From Coprinellus micaceus (lineage: Eukaryota > Basidiomycota > Agaricomycetes > Agaricales > Psathyrellaceae): a stretch of 64,000 nt of DNA. Numbering within the stretch: the stretch's first letter is position 1; each line of letters opens with the position of its first letter. Under the pieces are notes generated by a model. That model worked only from the letters and a program-made list of their open reading frames with translations, searched no databases and was not told the origin of the DNA. The translations under genes were made by a program, and so were the position numbers. Positions 49,249 to 64,000 of this stretch are shown in pieces. The stretch spans positions 2,914,001 through 2,978,000 of the forward strand of contig OX596334.1 of assembly GCA_951394405.1 (NCBI GenBank), written 5' to 3'.

Positions 49249-50535
49249 ATGATTGCGTCGATCTTCTGGCTTTACTCTTGTCTGGTTGCCACCGCTTTCG
49301 CTGCGCCAGCGAGCCCAATTCTTGGGACACGACAATCGGTTACGACCTTGTCTGCTTCCGAGGTCTCTGCGTACGAGCCTTATACTTGGTACGCAGGTGC
49401 CGCTTACTGTTCACCTGCGAGCACTTTGGCTTGGAATTGCGGAAGTAGGTCCAATGCTTCAGCCCCTCCACCTCGATCCTGCCGTCGCGACGCTGACAGC
49501 GATATACGTCTGCAGTCAGATGCTCGTCCAACTCTGCCTTCGTTCCGATTGCCTCAGGTGGCGACGGTGCTCTTGTCCAACGTTGGTATGTTGGGTGGGA
49601 TGCATCCCTTCAGGCAGGTTTCATCATCTTTATTTCTTGGAGGCTAGCGCTGGTGCTAATTCGATTTTGAGCAGACACTCATTGTTGGGTATCAGGTGTG
49701 GGCTTTCCAGTGCTTATCCTTCAGCATGTACTCTGACCACGGTGATTGCAAATAGGGAACTGATCCCAAGAGACTGTGAGTGTATTATCGTTGTTTAGTA
49801 TCTTACCGTCAGCTGAGACTATGTGCCTCTGTCAGCCTTCCGTTGCTTACGGACGCCAACCTCCTCATGACACCGTTGCGACCAGATCTATTCCCAGGCG
49901 TTGGGGTTTTCGTCCTGACACACTCCGGCTTCAATGACGCGCACGCGCTGTGCGTGAACCCTTTCACTCGTCCTGACTGACCTAACTTTGACCTACCCTG
50001 TCACAAGGTCAGCGGATGCTGTATTGACGGCCGTTCGTGCCGGCGTGTCCAGCTACAATGCGACCACCGTCACTCTCACCGGGCACTCTCTTGGTGGTGG
50101 GCTCGCAATCGTTTCCACGCTCCACCTGGCTCTCAACCTTCCCTCGACCATATCCCTCCGCACCATCACCTACGGTTCCCCACGCGTTGGAAACAAGCGG
50201 TTTGTTGATTTGGTCAACAGTGTGTCAGTGATGAATCGGGTCGTCAACAAGTGGGTAGAGTTCCGGTTCACTTCATCCCCCCAAACGGAAGCAGGCTGAT
50301 ACACTTACGAAGGCATGATCTTGTTCCAACTGTCCCTAGCAGATTCTTGGGCTTCGCGCACACAGAGGGCGAGATCCACATCGTAGACTCGGACGAGTGG
50401 AAAACCTGCCCCGGGCAGGATAATACCAGTCCAGAGTGCGCTATTGGGTACGTGCCTAATATCACTGAAGGTGATGTTGACGACCACAACGGGCCTTATG
50501 ACGGAGTATTCTTAGGGACTGCGGGCTGTGAGTGA
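49249..50535 (+). CDS. Secreted class 3 lipase
   Basis: Exons: 49249-49448, 49520-49613, 49675-49695 (21 nt), 49756-49775 (20 nt), 49836-49949, 50008-50250, 50313-50535; 304 residues. Extracellular triacylglycerol hydrolase with alpha/beta fold. The signal peptide is MIASIFWLYSCLVATAFAAP. The mature part has PYTWYAGAAYC, FVPIASGGDG, IVGYQGTDPKRL across the two tiny exons, LTDANLL, the nucleophile elbow GHSLGGG, TYGSPRVGNKRF, HDLVPTVPSRFLGFAH with the expected acid residue, and a final DHNGPYDG carrying the His. All catalytic elements are present. The second intron requires a GC donor; otherwise the frame breaks. Confidence 0.88.
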
Positions 50536-51639
50536 TGCGTCAGTAACCGTTTGGAGGTGTATCTTCGTTAGTTAATGAATTTTGGGCCACATGTCTTCTG
50601 TCCTTCAGTTCAAGTGTTGCATTCGCTTGATCTCGAATCCTTTCTGGGTTTCTTCCGCGCCCTGTGGCTGTGGCCCGTGTAAATCCAGGAGGAGGGATTA
50701 AGCGCCCAATTGCGGATCGTCGCCGATTTGACAGTTGAAGCGTTTACTCACGGTTTGTGACTCCGGAGTTGTGAGTGTGCAGTCCGACATGTTCCGTGCT
50801 CTTGGAAATGAAACAGCAGTATAGCAGCACACCACTACAGTGCTTTGCATAAAAAACTGCAGGTCATGGAAACAATTCCGGCTTGTTTGGCGTGTTTGTT
50901 CCTGGCCAGAATGGGTCGTGATGGTCGGCTGCGGTCCTCGGTCGAAGATATGACAAGGGTGAGGGGCCATGGGCGAGCCTAGGTTGTTGCGAGGGACTCT
51001 GCAATTCACCCCATCGGGTCTATGTAGACCTCCATACACGCTGACGTTGGAGGCGAGGAGCACCACCCAAGTTCACTGCTCTCGTTGCTGGGCCGCTGCA
51101 TCGCGCACTCGGCTGTTGTTCCTTTTCTGGGCGCTCACAAACAAGCCAAACAATCGGAAATTGATTCCACGACCTGCAGATTTTTATGCAAAACACTGTA
51201 GCTCGCGAAACTACGGAAGGAATCCCGGCATTGGATACTTCGGCTTTCGCAAAGTCCAGTAAACGGTAGGGTATGCCGGGTATGCTCCCCCCCTTCTTAA
51301 TTTTTTTAATAATCGCCAAGGGGACAAAGCTACACTCCTAAAGTGGGTGAGATGCCTATTCGTGTGAAGAGCCTTCCCCGGCTCCAACACTTTTCACTCC
51401 TGTTTCACGGGAACCCCTCAGGTCGGGTCCATTGCAAGTTCTTCTGGGGATTGTGCCTTTTCGTACGAAAGTGGAGGGTGTTCACAATACGGACCGTTAC
51501 TGGGATATTCTGTGGCATGATTATTGTTCGACTGATGTGGTGCGATTGCCCTCAAAAGCTAGCGGCCGCCGGTGAAGCTTTAGCACAAGGCTTAATGCGG
51601 ACTTGTACTTGATAACGATTCTAAATGTTCTAGCTAATA
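50536..51639. other. Intergenic, convergent 3' regions
   Basis: About 1.1 kb between the lipase and ABC-C stop codons. No coding, RNA or repeat feature is supported. Confidence 0.4.
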
Positions 51640-57606
<5,967 letters not shown>

Positions 57607-57962
57607 CCATCCTACGGTCGTCCCTCCTGGCCAGTTAGGACGTGGCTCTTGTCTTCACGCCCCCGACAGGACGCTAGCCTAGTCGGTCGGCTAGACTCTC
57701 TGCCCGCCGCGAATCTGGAGAGATATCGGGCTATATCCACCTAGTAGAACCTCTCTAACTTGTGGATGGTCTATTCATTGCGGTTTGGACTGGCCAACAA
57801 TGGCGACTTTGCTTAGCGTTTCACCATTCTGCTTAGCTTCCTGTGACCCGACCACGTACGGCCTATCGACCGCGAATGACCTGGGTTATAAGAAGTGTCC
57901 GTTCCTCACCGCCCTTCCTTCAGCCAATCCTTTTCAGTCCTCGTTGATCCCCTTCCACAACC
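57607..57962. promoter_or_regulatory. Shared divergent promoter of ABC-C transporter and terpene synthase
   Basis: 356 bp separate the two start codons, so both promoters must lie here. A TATAAG box (57887-57892) is 76 bp before the terpene synthase ATG. No equivalent is obvious on the other strand. Confidence 0.5.
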
Positions 57963-59040
57963 ATGCATTACAGATCCATTCCCCTTGACACCTCCCACCT
58001 GCCCAACTGCTTCACCCGCTTCCCTGTTCGTATTCATCGTGACAAGGACGAAATACATCGCTTCACTCTCGACCTTGTCAAGGCTACGAAGAGGGATGGC
58101 TCGAAGGAGCAGAGGATCGCGTTGTATAAACACGGCATGACCGGGCCCGATTTGAACGTCTACGCTCTCCTGTGGTGCGAAGCCAACACAGACAGAATGA
58201 AGCTTGCCATCGAATTTTTTGAACTCATCTGGGACCACGATGGTATGTTCCCTACTATCCTGGCGTGCCATCTCATATCTGACCATTCGATCCAGATATC
58301 ACAGAGGAGCATCCTCTCGACGAGGCACTTTCTGAGTGCGAGAGGCTGCGGCTCGCGATGCACGAGGAGTTCGACGGTGAACCCGTTTCCGACAATGAGT
58401 TCGGCATGCGCATCATCTGGCTACGCGACCTCCGTGACAGGATGAAGACCCTTGACTCCGCTGGATGGCTCGAGATCCGGGATGTGGCAGAAGCGTGGAT
58501 ACTTAGCGAGACCCAGTTGAAGGAATGGGGGTCGCTGGAAGAATATCTCGAACTAAGAAAAACCCATGTTGGTATCGAGTGAGTCTCGCCAGCGTCTATT
58601 AATATCGTGTTCCAGGGTCTGATGCAGCTTATTTCAACGTTTGGCCCCCCAGCATCAATGCGACCGTCATTCGTTGGATGGCGGGTATCAACTTGACCAC
58701 ATACGAACTGCAGCTCGCTCGGCCGTACGTCGACGCCCTCGGCATTTGGCTCAGTCTCATGAACGATTACGTCTCCTGGAAGCGTGAATCCATCCAGCCG
58801 ACTGACCGTATTATGAACTCCGTCCATGTTGTCATGAAGAAGAGCAACATCTCCGAAGAGGCCGCCATCAACCTTGTCCGTGGTGTCCTCGTGAAGCAGG
58901 AAGGCAGGGTGCTGGGGATGGGCAACGATCTCCGGGCGAAGATGGGCGTTTCACGAGAGCTCAAGGCGTTCATTGATAACCTTGAGTTTTTCGCTGGTGG
59001 GGGATTCTATTGGAGTCATCTGACCCCAGTGTACGCTTGA
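57963..59040 (+). CDS. Class I terpene synthase-like protein
   Basis: Exons: 57963-58242, 58296-58578, 58653-59040; 316 residues, the normal size for a fungal sesquiterpene-type cyclase. Expected to ionise a prenyl diphosphate such as farnesyl diphosphate using Mg2+. The Asp-rich motif is WDHDDITEE (residues 90-98, Asp at 91, 93 and 94), reassembled across intron 1. The NSE-type motif is NDYVSWKRE (Asn225, Ser229, Glu233), with DALGIWLSLM before it. Near the C terminus the sequence is FFAGGGFYWS. The Asp motif is not a standard DDXXD; it resembles divergent ABA3-like or trichodiene-like fungal enzymes. Product unknown. Divergent from the ABC-C transporter gene. Confidence 0.8.
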
Positions 59041-59297
59041 TCGCAACACAGGTAAACCGTACCTTTTGGCGGAGTATCTTGCGCTTACTTCTGACAAATT
59101 TAGTTGATCCCTCTATACTCTTCAATCCAAGCCTCATACCTTGCTCCCGGCCCCGGCATATAATTGAGTGACGAGTCGGAGCCGCGAGCCCTGGACAAAC
59201 GTACAATACTACAAGGGAGGAAGCACCCTGCATTGATCACGCGTGTAACCCAGTGCTACCCTCGATCGGATTTCGAAGAGGTTCCCCAGGCACTTCG

Positions 59298-60422
59298 TCA
59301 ATCCCAGCTACAGCGCTCCCCCTCAGCATCCCGTAACACAAACTTCTCCCAGTCCCGCGCCATGCGTACCCATTCACCCTTGACTTCTACGGATGACGAT
59401 AGGTACAAGACCTCTCTGACCAAGTTCATATCATGCGTGAGGTTCTTCACACGGGGAAACGACGCAACGAGGGAGATCGAGATCCATCCTTGAGCGTCCA
59501 TCTACGAGGGCAGAGGGAAAGACCATCAATTCCAAGCCTAAGCATCCGCCAACAAAACGATACTCACATTTGTCCGGAGAAAGCGATCCTTTGCCATATT
59601 ATCTGGGCTCAAGTAGTACTCCAATTGTCCTAACAATTGGTGCCTCGTAGAACCCAGAACGAAGGGTACATCCGTTCTTGGTGCAGAAGTTTTGGACGCT
59701 TCAGCATCCGTCTGAGGCCGCCTCGGCTCCCTCGGCTCGTGTCCCGGAGATACGCCAGACCCTCTGACCAACATCGCCGCGTTACAGCTCGCTCAGGTTT
59801 CTCTTCCTTGCCAGAAAGTACGAATCGCTCCCAGTCCTTCATTCGCACATATTCTCCCCTTGCTTCCACGATTGAAGAAAGACCGAGGACTTCCTTCACA
59901 AGAGCTACTGATCCCTTCTTCCCCGCGATCTTCTTTACACGATTGAATGACGAGATGACCGCGATTGAGATCCACCCTCGAGAATTCATCAACCAGGCAT
60001 ACTCTGGCCATCAGCCCCAGCCCATTAAACGAGAGCAGGAGTAACCATCAGGAAAGACTCACGTTCCCTCTCAAGAATGCATCTTTTCCCATATTCTCTG
60101 GCCCCAAGTAATATTCCAACTGCCCCAACAGCGAGTACCTCACAGGATCCACGGGGAAAGGGATTTCTGTGACCGGTTGAGAAACGGACGGCGAGCGTGC
60201 CACAGGTAAGGGCGGTTCCTGGTGCAGGAGGAGTACTGAGCTTGGAGAAGACCGCCCTATTCTCCCCGACGTCGAATCGTCAACGGCTGCGTGGGGGTGA
60301 GAACGAGGGGGAGACGAGTACGAGAATGCGTAGTGGTGGTGCTGATGTATCGCGATATGAAGGTCTCTCCCTGGCTGAATGGTATTCAGCTGACCAATGC
60401 TGAGGAGCCATGAAACAAGGAG
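59298..60422 (-). CDS. Protein with two tandem La motifs (LARP/Sro9-like), 5' end unresolved
   Basis: Inferred exons from 5' to 3': open frame from about 60422 to 60063, then 60001-59786, 59711-59568, 59501-59298. Module A: LLGQLEYYLGPENMGKDAFL, then NSRGWISIAVISSFNRVKKI, LVKEVLGLSSIVEARGEYVR. Module B: LLGQLEYYLSPDNMAKDRFL, MDAQGWISISLVASFPRVKN, LVREVLYLSSSVEVKGEWVR. La motifs bind RNA 3' ends or mRNA in translation control. Each module is split by an intron at the same place, after FLR(G/T)N, so one is a duplicate of the other. A 74-nt intron (59712-59785) joins the two in frame. Upstream is His/Ser/Pro-rich sequence typical of Sro9-like proteins. I could not find a start codon in frame, so the gene is either 5'-truncated or has further exons. 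Confidence 0.6.
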
Positions 60423-62473
60423 CTACCTGGAAATGGTGAAGGGAGGTTCGGCACGCGCATATATGGCCGGACAGGGACTCGGTCAGATGTACCGGCTGCC
60501 CCAGAAGTATCAGCGACCCGCTTCGTTTCTGAACTTATAGGATCGTCTATTTGAGCATCCGATTATCATAAGCTGGCTCAGTAACTTGAGGCAGCAAAAG
60601 GGAATTGAGTGCGAATGCGGTCCAGCAGCCACGCGATCTCGGCAAACGCCGAAAACGAGCGCTTATTCGTTGATCTTCGACCACTGAAGTACTGACTCCT
60701 CGGGAGGTTCGGATTGGATAGACCTGCCTGACTATATAAAACATAATATAGTCGATGTGACAGAGTCCTCATGACACTCCACAATGATCACCCTCAGCAC
60801 GGTTCCAAGGCGCCTAAAAGCCTCCTCCGTGACTACATCAGAGACCATACTAAATGTTACACGCAAGAGTGTGCTGTATCCCTCCCATCAGCGTATGACC
60901 CAGATCCGGGAAGTACCAAGACACCATGGCGGACTGCTTTTGTATCAAAGGTAGGGCGATGATTAGCTCGTAAATACACCAAGAATAGGGCTCTGTGAGA
61001 GGTGCGCTATTTTCTCACCATGCGAGCAACCCCTGTTAGTAACCGGTGAGTATTAGTACCGTGTTAATAACCGACCCCTCCTGGGGGGGTCGACCCATCG
61101 GTGTGAGCAACTGTGAGTAATCGGCCCCCAGGACCCGGTTCCCCTATATTCACGGCGGCAGTCTCGAGGCGGAGAAACCACGTTGAATTAGATATCCGTA
61201 GGTATTTCACCGGCGTACCAGATAATTATAACAATGGGATAAGCATCCTACTGTTCCTCACCCTCATACACCATGAACTACGGAGAGCCAGTGACTTCAA
61301 GTCTCCCAAAATCTTAGATATGGTTTCTAACACTGGCCTTGCTCGGAGTAGAGCTCGTAAGGATGTCCCGAGATGTGCCGCCAGAGGTAGCTTCGTCGAA
61401 ACCCGTTTGGGATGGTAGATTTCCTGGGCTAGTGACCGTTCCGAAATGCTCTGCTATTATTCACGCCATCGATGTTTTTCTCACATATTTCACCTGTTAC
61501 TAACAGCCTATGTCAGCAACAATCTGTGAGATGAGTGAAAAGGTCAGAGTGTCAAATAAAATGGTGAAGCTTCATGCACCATGCGGCAGACTCGGAGGGG
61601 ATTTTCTCCCCTTTGTATGTAGCTACGGATTACTTGTTAACGTGGAACTCGTTGCAAAGTCATGTTCCCTCTATGTCAAGGATTCAGGGGCGCAGAGCTG
61701 GATAGTCATTATATCTGGAGGGCAGGCAACAGAGAGACGTAGGGAGCGCCGATGGTAGCTCGGGACTGACAGTTTTTACGGGCCCTGGAGGAGGTTGAGA
61801 GAAAAGATCAGACTCGGAGTGGTGATAGGTGTAGGCCCTTGGTAGTGTTTGAGCTCCGAAGGCCTCGCGTCGCCAGATCAGAACTGCAGATAGAGTTGAG
61901 CGTTTGTAAGTATTTTTTGCCTTCGCGGTGTCTGCTACGCGTTGGACAGAATGGACCTACCAGTGGACCGGAGCTACGTCCCACTATAACGCAGCATAAA
62001 CCCTCGGGGATAGCGACTCTAAGGAAGGGGTGAAATGGAAAGCTAAGCGTCCACCCACGCCGTAGAGGCAAAACAGGGGCACTAGGTTGCTGATGGGTCG
62101 GAGATATTTGGAGTCGGGACTCCTCGCTCGGGGCTGCATTCGGGGCGAAGTCACTTAGTCCAGACGCTTGGCAAAGTTCAGGTCGACCGGACCGATACCG
62201 GGGCACAGGAGCGGAAGCCGACTCTCCTGGCCAGCCACCTCCCTACATCGACTCGAGACCTGTTTACATAGCACGACGCGTGCAGCCGGCAGATCTATCT
62301 ACCGACTTCAAATCGTTCTTGAATGCTATCGAACCTCGCCAGCTTGGACGTAAGGCCTTGATAGGCTCGGATCGGAATTGGATGCCCGCGGGGTCACTTT
62401 GTGGTTGAGTACAAAATATAACTACCCAGCGATAATTTAGCACCTCCCAAGTCCGAGTCCGGCTCTTCTGGCC
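60423..62473. other. Gene-poor region with short repeats
   Basis: About 2.05 kb. Possible 5' remnants of the La-motif gene continue to about 60540. Related direct repeats occur at 61023-61047 (GAGCAACCCCTGTTAGTAAC) and near 61105-61125 (GAGCAACTGTGAGTAATCGG), with GTTAATAACCGACCCC between them. No coding sequence is supported by motif or frame. Confidence 0.4.
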
Positions 62474-63321
62474 ATGCACGACCTTGTCAAGATTCCCTTT
62501 CTGCTTTTGTTCCTCGCCTTAGCGTGCATAAACCTCAGCCTACCCGCCGCCAGAGCTCTGAAGGAGGAAAAGGCGCCCTCGACAAGGCTGGAATTTATTC
62601 TGGATCGCAACTTTGCCAAACTCATGAAGGTGCGCATTTGCATTTCTGGTTGTAACGCGTTGTCTTGTTGGCTTTGCTTACTTCCCTATTCGATCAGATG
62701 GTGTACTCCACCCTCGCCATTGTCGAGATTCTCGCCATAGCCGCATCAGATTTCCCTGGTGTCCCTCTCTCTGTGCCCTTGGCGCTGCTCTCCCAGCCAA
62801 CCTCAATCTCGGACCGACACGAGGGACGTTTGCGCCTGACACCCGTATACTGTCTCTGCCTCACCTTCATATCGCTTGGGGCGCTGATTCGGGTGTCTGC
62901 GTTTAATCGCCTCGGGCACATGTTCACGTATGAAATGTCCGTCCGGAGAGACCATAAACTCATCACCGACGGTCCCTACGCCTGGGTTCGCCATCCAGCA
63001 TATACGGGGCTGTTCCTGTTCTTCGTGAGCGCTGGGTGTTGCGTCACTACCGAGGTGAGTTTGGGCGTGGCTTGAACCCTTTCGATCCTACTTACGCTCC
63101 CGTGATTTTGGCAGGGCTCGTGGCTAAGGGAATCTGGCATCCTTCGCTCGAAAGCGGGCCAGGCTGCAACAGCAAGCTTCTTCGTGCTCCAGCTGGGCGT
63201 AACCACTGCTTTGAGCATGCGTATCCAGAAGGAGGACGAAGCTATGCGGAAGGCCTTTGGAGAGAAATGGGAGAGGTGGGCGAGGATTGTCAAATGGAAG
63301 CTCGTTCCGGGCGTTTTCTGA
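62474..63321 (+). CDS. Isoprenylcysteine carboxyl methyltransferase family (ICMT/Ste14-like)
   Basis: Exons: 62474-62629, 62698-63054, 63115-63321; 239 residues. Integral ER membrane methyltransferase acting on C-terminal prenylcysteine, for example of pheromones and Ras proteins, with S-adenosylmethionine. Hydrophobic helices occur at the N terminus (IPFLLLFLALACINL) and centre. The conserved C-terminal core is FTYEMSVRRDHKLITDGPYAWVRHPAYTGL, then an FGEKWERWA segment (the family's YXXY/RXE region) close to the end. Length fits Ste14. Related ICMT-fold enzymes of other specificity share these motifs, so the substrate is inferred. Confidence 0.82.
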
Positions 63322-63399
63322 GGCCAGCCTGGGCTCAAGTGAAAGAAGCAGTTATGAAACCCCAATAAATTAGATTTAATGGTTTGGAGGGGTTGTAGC

Positions 63400-64000
63400 C
63401 TAGTCGTCTAGTGGTGGGAGGGCGTCGCTGGCGATCTCCTCGCCGAGAGCGACCTTTTTGAAGAGCTGATACGCGCGGTCGAGGTCGTCGTTCACAATGA
63501 CGAGGTCGTGCACGTTGGGCTGCTTGGCGTATTCGATCTCCTTGAGGGCGGTGTTTAGACGCTTCTGGACGGAGGCCTCGGTTTCGGTGCCGCGACCGGT
63601 GAGGCGGGCGCGCAGGGAGGACAGGGAGGGCGGGGAGATGAAGCAGTAGACGGGGTCGAGGTCTGTGCTCTTTATTTGGCGGACTCCCTGGACGGGGTTA
63701 GCGATGACTAACGGAGAAGGCGCCCCGATGCTGACCTGTGCCTCGATATCGAGGATGCATCGGCGGCCCTTGTCGTGCACGCTACGGACGGTGGCGAAGC
63801 TGGTGCCATAAAAGTTGCCAGAGAACTCGGTATGCTCTATGAAGGCCTTCTGGGCGAGGAGGGCCCTGAACTCGTCGCGGGAGACGAAGAAATAGTGCTG
63901 GCCATGGACCTCATTTGGACGAGGGGCGCGGGTGGTATCTGGGGGCGATCAGCGTGACAGGGGGCGTATTTTGGGGCTCGACGACGTACGGGACACACTG
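63400..64000 (-). CDS. GUK1: Guanylate kinase, 5' end outside window
   Basis: Exons: from beyond 64000 to 63990 (11 nt visible), 63938-63736, 63687-63400. Converts GMP to GDP with ATP in purine salvage. Visible family features: SVSHTTRAPRPNEVHGQHYF at the GMP-binding region (joined across the first visible intron), then FIEHTEFSGNFYGTS, GRRCILDIEAQGVRQIK, the lid RLTGRGTETEASVQKRL, and the C-terminal HDLVIVNDDLDRAY. The P-loop exon lies outside the window. The C terminus is short and acidic (LPPLDD). 78 bp separate this stop codon from that of the convergent ICMT-like gene. Confidence 0.95.

Noticed and set aside
49614..49680. Apparent frameshift making the lipase a pseudogene
   Set aside because: A GC-AG intron restores a perfect frame and all catalytic motifs are intact downstream.

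Overview
The window is nuclear DNA of a filamentous basidiomycete, most likely an Agaricomycete. Almost every gene is broken by short introns of about 45-75 nt, and intergenic distances are small. The gene set also fits: an ABC-C transporter with 27 exons, a fungal Zn2Cys6 activator, a Pat1 with a Gln-rich region, a lipoxygenase, a class I terpene synthase and secreted class 3 lipase. I see no rRNA, tRNA, CRISPR array or bacterial-type operon. Exon borders below were placed by hand from splice signals plus continuity of the conserved reading frame. Every multi-exon model reported as complete sums to a multiple of three.

Layout. 1-3994 (+): 3' part of a P-glycoprotein-type ABC-B transporter. 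4226-5439 (-): SAGA subunit Sgf73/ataxin-7-like. 5875 to about 11070 (-): a broken, multi-exon P-loop GTPase-type gene containing at least two DNA-transposon-like insertions and a third inverted-repeat-bounded block. 11367-19140 (+): a 2,423-residue protein joining a UPF1/ZNFX1-like helicase to three CbbX-type AAA+ domains. 19537-20692 (+): mitoferrin-type carrier. 21041-23617 (+): membrane-anchored glycosyltransferase. 24313-26339 (-): lipoxygenase. 27899-31386 (-): Pat1. 32464-33709 (+): FAD monooxygenase. 33818-39151 (-): glycogen debranching enzyme. 39428-41607 (+): DCAF4-like WD protein. 42460-43246 (-): TAF10. 44242-47789 (+): Zn2Cys6 transcription factor. 49249-50535 (+): secreted class 3 lipase. 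51640-57606 (-): MRP/Ycf1-type ABC-C transporter. 57963-59040 (+): terpene synthase, head-to-head with the ABC-C gene. 59298 to about 60422 (-): a gene with two tandem La motifs and an unclear 5' end. 60.4-62.4 kb: gene-poor. 62474-63321 (+): isoprenylcysteine methyltransferase. 63400-64000 (-): guanylate kinase, 5' end outside the window.

Most genes are housekeeping and are not functionally clustered. Sgf73 and TAF10 are both SAGA components. Pat1 and the La protein both concern mRNA. The terpene synthase and the ABC-C transporter share a promoter region of about 356 bp, and the lipoxygenase and FAD monooxygenase are other oxidative or specialised-metabolism enzymes nearby. The strongest candidates for a closer look are the helicase plus triple-AAA+ protein, the transposon-split GTPase gene in which removing each insertion restores the reading frame, the tandem La-motif gene, and several introns that only work with a GC donor.
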